Source: a candidate division FCPU426 bacterium (GTDB lineage: Bacteria; Oederibacteriota; PGYV01; Palsa-1178). Taken from it: a stretch of DNA of 7,210 nucleotides. Both the position numbers and the translations under genes were made by a program. The stretch spans positions 1,504 through 8,713 of the forward strand of contig PMTB01000007.1 of the NCBI GenBank assembly GCA_003167475.1, read 5' to 3'. This document shows positions 4,601 through 7,210 of the stretch, piece after piece. The first letter of the stretch is position 1; the number at the start of each line of letters is the position of its first letter. Below the pieces are notes generated by a model. That model had not been told where the DNA came from. It searched no databases and was given only the letters and a program-made list of their open reading frames with translations.

Positions 4601-7210
4601 GTTACGCCTTCGTCGCTTGTCAAGATTGGTACGGGATCCATAAGCCTTTTCAGCGGGCCGACACCAGCCGCTGTGAGCATACCGGGGCTGTCATCTGTCA
4701 CTTTCACATGGCTTTATACGGCAACAGTATCCACGGTACTGAACTTCTCGCTCCATGGAAATGCCGCGGGAACTGATTCTCTTACCCAACTGCCAATATC
4801 CTCGGCCGCGAATGATTCAGCCGCACATCAGATAGTAAATGGAGCCACGCTGGCGGCTTCCATATATGTAAACCCGGTTGCCGTAAATTTGGGTTCGATA
4901 GCCTCCGTCATTATGGTTGTGACCAATACAGGCGCGGCCAACGCGCTTAATGTGCACGCAAATCCTCCCGACCTTTCCCCGATGTACGGCACCGGCGGCG
5001 CGGTCAATATTACATTGCCTGTGCCGGCAAACAGGACCATCGCGGGCGGGGCAACGGAAACATACACATGGACTTTTTCCTGCGAAGGCACCGGAATTGT
5101 CATATTCTCGGGTCTTGCAACGGGTCAGGATGAAAATTCGCTTATGACGGTCAATTCACCGCCGGCTTTGTCAAACCCGCTCTCGATTGCAAGCAGCGCG
5201 GCCCTGATCGCTGACGCATTCATATCGCCTTCAACCGTAAATATCGGCCAGGCAATTACTTTAAGGTTAAGGATCACGGATACGGGGCTCGGCGCCGCGG
5301 ATAATGTTGCGCCTTTCAGGCCCGGTAGGTCTGTGCCGGCCACATTTACATACTCTTCAGGTCCGACCCCTGCAAGCTACGCTTCGGTTACAAACGGGGT
5401 AAGCGTGGAATTCACCTGGGTATATTTGGGAAATAATCCGGGTACTACGATATTTACCGTATCGGCCGCAGGCAAGGATCATAACACCGCGGCTAATGTG
5501 GATTCAAATTCCGGGACCACGACGGCTGTGACCGTGCAGATGGCTTCGTCACTGACAGCTTCTTTCAGCGCCATCAATTCCACCGTTAACACAGGGCAGG
5601 ACCTGACTGTTGTGCTCAATATTAATAACTCTGGCCAGGCAGCAAGCAATCCTGTGACGCCGTTCATTACTGAATCAGGCACAGCGACAGTCGGCGCGCC
5701 TACCATAAATCCCGCAACCGCTTCGATCGCGGGCGGAGGGAACCAGGCTTTTACTTTTGTGTATAACGCGTCAACCCCGGGCACCATGCAGTTCTCGGCT
5801 TTTGCGCAGGGAACCGACGCCAATGACTCAAGCACAAAAACATCGAACACACTTTTATCAGCGCCTGTTACCGTGCAGACGCCGGCAAACCTGGATATAG
5901 CGGTTTCCGCGTCGCCTGCATTGCTTGCCTCTGGGCAGAATATCACAGTGACCATGTCTGTGACCAATTTCGGCCAGGCAACCGCCAACGGCGTACAGCC
6001 AACGCCTCCTTTGGGTTATATAAATGTGGCCGGCACTGCCGGCGCCACCCTGGTCGGCACTGTTGTTCCCGCCTCATATAATATACCCGGCGGACAGACA
6101 AGGGTATTTACGTGGACTTATTCCGCGACCGGCATAGGCACGCTGTATTTCTCCGGTACCGCAAGGGGCACGGATAATAACAACTCGGGCGCTGTCGTGT
6201 CGCCGCTGAGGAATTCGAACAATGTGGAGATACAATCGCCTTCGCCTTCGCTTGTCAACTCGATTTCGCTTTCCAGGAGCACGGTATCTTCTCCGCAGCT
6301 TTTCACGGTCAGCATGACCGTCACAAATAACGGGCTTGTGCAGGGCACCCTGTCAAACTTGACCACTTATGTGAGCGTGTCGATTACCTCGGGCGCGACA
6401 GTAATTGCGGTTTCTACGCCCGTGATATCGACGCCTATAGCGCCATTCGGCGGGCATGCCACTTATAATTGGGTATTTAACGCGGGCGCTCCCGGGACTC
6501 TGGATTTTTCGGGAGCCGCAAAGGCGACAGAAGGGCTTGGTTCGACTGCCATAACAGAATCATCAAATCTCACCATACAGACGCCGGCTTCACTATCGGC
6601 TTCGTTCACGGCGCTGCCTGCGTTCACAGATGTGGGACAGCCGCTTACCGTGATCATGAACGTCGTTAACTCGGGGACAGCCGCGGCGGATTTAAGCGCG
6701 GTCAACCAGGATATTATAGGGACATATCTTACAAAGATCGGCTCCGCCACTGTCACATTGGCTTCAGGGCCGGCGCCCGCGACACAGTCTATACCGGGCT
6801 CATCAACACGTTCTTTCACATTCGTATATAACCCCACAGGGAGCGGCAACCTGCAGTTCCAGGGTTTTGCTTACGGCTATGATACTAACACGGGGACGCA
6901 GACAACAACGCTGACCGCAAGCACCACGATTACGCAGGTACAGTCGCCAATGAACCTCTCGGTACAATTCAACGGTTTACCGTCCGCGGTAAATCTTGGC
7001 TCCACGCTTGCGCTGTCAATGACGGTGACAAACCTGGGGCAGGGGCAGGCAAATAATGTACAGCCGAGCCCGGCCAGACTCGTCCAGTCGGGCACAGGAT
7101 CCACACTTTACCTTACCGGTCCTTTGCCGGCCCCGCAGACTTTGGCCGGCGGCGCGTCTGCCACATTTGTATGGACTTATAGCGCGGTAGGCACCGGGTT
7201 TGTAAGTTTT
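1589..7210 (+). CDS. Giant secreted Ig-like repeat protein, putative adhesin or surface fibre (3' partial)
   Basis: The frame is open from ATG 1589 to the window edge, 1,874 codons without a stop. Domain order: Sec signal peptide (residues 1 to ~35); an unrecognised domain (~36-164) with two Cys (82 and 130); an FN3 domain (~165-270) with SLTWTG, ITGYTVFRS and TYYYKIAV; then 13 complete and one cut tandem repeats of 110-121 residues from residue 275 onward. Each repeat starts near a (P/x)AxL element, has TxGQxxTVxMxVTNxGQA in its first half, and ends with FTWTYSATGxGTxxFSGxAxGxDxN. The pattern resembles CARDB, DUF11 and similar bacterial Ig-like modules, but exact membership needs a profile search. 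The protein is Ala/Ser/Thr/Gly/Val-rich and nearly Cys-free, fitting a long extracellular rod. No catalytic motif is visible. Its C-terminus, which would show how it is anchored or exported, lies outside the window. Expression probably comes from the promoter at 1191 via the HTH gene. Confidence 0.9.
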   Translation, partial: MQRSGSGIKLKRNVLLLAVLLSVFIPVFNSQLYAAEFTIFGFVFTGNGLTGTALTENSLAGIKASKLDATGDIGTQLSDPPCPNTIFPSDGASTPAYYQSEISSQWVHAPVLNETAIVMAQTYKGQFASCVWTGASYVGAVKKIVLQSDLDANGMSFPNLRLQQVPNPVSSTVNFYDASLTWTGIPVDPYNLITGYTVFRSLAPAGPYNVSFTAKQVQGGTVSFTDVTVNPATTYYYKIAVNFLFDAAGNTLNNGYIVSDAASNTTSLTTLPIDTTSLAYILTYAPNQDITVSTGQLITVVARATNNGAVNMLNVSPTTAALSMNGTGALVQVSGPNPASISPLLVGNDGFFTWTFTASGVGTVVLTGSAVATDAGAVLYKSPVRTSHTITIKSKATLAAQTAIQPVTASVGQHITVVMSVTNSGQADCDVTVPSITAVGLNGTNTGTVLSPLTSPSSGIVIPGSGGSYQFTWTYSTNGLGTLYFSTSASGFDQYSNVTVTAVSAPSLTMTLQTPANLSSQLIAPVTVSKDQVFTVQLVVTNSGQANDDNVYPLILTNSASVAGQLTSPGVFTMSGNSTHVFQWTYSATAQGSVIFSTQAKGTDENSLLATNSNWNSQTLLVQTRPVLTASLTAYPLQASTTQQITLILTVSNSGQATANLVGPNPPQLGQSPLITNFVDGPSPATQLYILGNTFNTFTWVYTATLPGTVTYSTRVFGIDANEGTGVTSTVATLPVNVQVAANLISNLDANPKKVSTGQTLTVSLTVTNSGQAGANNIVPQLFPTGTGGIISPLTGPLPVSFSLASGISNTFIWTYSVTGPGSINFQGRADGVDANGLGAVSAFPSAVTVLAEVSSSLVSSITSNPANVGIGGNITVVMTVTNQGQASCMNVSPSFGVFNSSGTVGAPIIPAFPVNIPGGSSNSFTWIYGATGLGSVNFSGNAVGSDENRGNPTASAISFATTQIQSPAALTSSISISPNTISTGQIFTVTMIVNNTGMATAAAVTPSSLVKIGTGSISLFSGPTPAAVSIPGLSSVTFTWLYTATVSTVLNFSLHGNAAGTDSLTQLPISSAANDSAAHQIVNGATLAASIYVNPVAVNLGSIASVIMVVTNTGAANALNVHANPPDLSPMYGTGGAVNITLPVPANRTIAGGATETYTWTFSCEGTGIVIFSGLATGQDENSLMTVNSPPALSNPLSIASSAALIADAFISPSTVNIGQAITLRLRITDTGLGAADNVAPFRPGRSVPATFTYSSGPTPASYASVTNGVSVEFTWVYLGNNPGTTIFTVSAAGKDHNTAANVDSNSGTTTAVTVQMASSLTASFSAINSTVNTGQDLTVVLNINNSGQAASNPVTPFITESGTATVGAPTINPATASIAGGGNQAFTFVYNASTPGTMQFSAFAQGTDANDSSTKTSNTLLSAPVTVQTPANLDIAVSASPALLASGQNITVTMSVTNFGQATANGVQPTPPLGYINVAGTAGATLVGTVVPASYNIPGGQTRVFTWTYSATGIGTLYFSGTARGTDNNNSGAVVSPLRNSNNVEIQSPSPSLVNSISLSRSTVSSPQLFTVSMTVTNNGLVQGTLSNLTTYVSVSITSGATVIAVSTPVISTPIAPFGGHATYNWVFNAGAPGTLDFSGAAKATEGLGSTAITESSNLTIQTPASLSASFTALPAFTDVGQPLTVIMNVVNSGTAAADLSAVNQDIIGTYLTKIGSATVTLASGPAPATQSIPGSSTRSFTFVYNPTGSGNLQFQGFAYGYDTNTGTQTTTLTASTTITQVQSPMNLSVQFNGLPSAVNLGSTLALSMTVTNLGQGQANNVQPSPARLVQSGTGSTLYLTGPLPAPQTLAGGASATFVWTYSAVGTGFVSF
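1694..2080 (+). other. Unrecognised N-terminal domain of the giant protein
   Basis: Residues ~36-164 match no family I recognise. The segment begins EFTIFGFVFTG, then has a Leu/Ala/Asp-rich part, DPPCPNT with Cys82, SSQWVHAPV, GQFASCVWTG with Cys130, and VKKIVLQSDL. Two Cys in an otherwise almost Cys-free exported protein suggest a disulfide. Its position at the tip, before the FN3 and the rod of repeats, suits a ligand-binding head, but this is only positional inference. Confidence 0.5.
2081..2398 (+). other. Fibronectin type III domain of the giant protein
   Basis: Residues ~165-270 show the FN3 strand pattern: PNPVSSTV, then the B-strand Trp in ASLTWTG, the C-strand ITGYTVFRSLAPAGPY, an E-strand TVSFTDVTV, and the F-strand TTYYYKIAVNF. 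It probably links the head domain to the repeat rod. The same fold type occurs in the neighbouring protein at 2-859. Confidence 0.8.
2411..7210 (+). repeat. Array of at least 14 tandem ~115-residue Ig-like protein repeats
   Basis: Approximate unit starts are 2411, 2771, 3131, 3461, 3809, 4145, 4490, 4841, 5195, 5543, 5882, 6239, 6584 and 6947; the last unit is cut by the window edge after 88 codons. Units are 330-363 bp. The most constant parts are the VTNxGQA strand and the FTWTYSATGxG...FSGxAxGxDxN end. R1 is diverged (NNGAV, ATDAG). R7 has SLTQ after its Asp instead of DxN. R9 has DTGLG in place of NSGQA and lacks the usual TYSATG. R12 lacks GQA and has TEGLG in place of GxDxN. The DNA of neighbouring units is clearly different, so the array is old and kept by protein-level selection. 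Boundaries are set by eye and may shift by some residues. Confidence 0.85.

Noticed and set aside
4033..4707. A 224-residue open frame on the - strand
   Set aside because: It lies fully antisense to the repeat array, whose + strand frame is continuous and coherent. Antisense frames of this GC-richer, codon-biased repetitive DNA stay open by chance; several similar ones (5479-5988, 6463-6849) recur opposite the repeats.

Overview
The window is a bacterial accessory region coding for large secreted proteins. All three genes are on the + strand. It holds the 3' end of one extracellular repeat protein, an AT-rich intergenic region with a near-consensus sigma-70 type promoter, a small excisionase/MerR-like DNA-binding protein, and the first 1,874 codons of a giant exported repeat protein that is still open at the right edge. 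The organism cannot be named from the sequence. Shine-Dalgarno sites, the TTGACA-17-TATACT promoter and the Sec-type signal peptide are plainly bacterial. Frequent ATA (Ile) and AGG (Arg) codons beside GC-rich Ala and Pro codons, FN3 modules with unassigned tandem repeats, and an orphan HTH_17-type regulator recall uncultivated Gram-negative lineages such as Elusimicrobiota or Goldbacteria-like groups. That placement is a low-confidence impression.

Layout. Positions 2-859 are the C-terminal 285 residues of a protein whose start lies left of the window: an FN3-like module, then two diverged ~97-residue repeats (236-526 and 542-835). Positions 860-1190 are AT-rich and non-coding, with an inverted repeat (887-904) and a likely terminator (1138-1160). 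A promoter (1191-1219) drives a ~90-nt leader with a perfect 10-bp tandem repeat (1257-1276). It leads into a 67-residue HTH protein (1316-1519). A 69-bp gap follows, with a weak terminator-like hairpin and a small hairpin over the next ribosome binding site. The giant gene starts at 1589: signal peptide, unrecognised N-terminal domain, FN3 domain, then at least 14 tandem Ig-like repeats of 110-121 residues.

How the parts may work together (inference). No promoter was found in the 69-bp gap, so the HTH gene and the giant gene probably share the 1191 promoter. The HTH protein may control its own transcript through the direct repeats, and the gap hairpins could lower output of the large protein. 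The giant protein looks like a long fibrous adhesin or surface-layer-like rod. No enzyme, phage gene, integrase, CRISPR array, tRNA or rRNA was seen.
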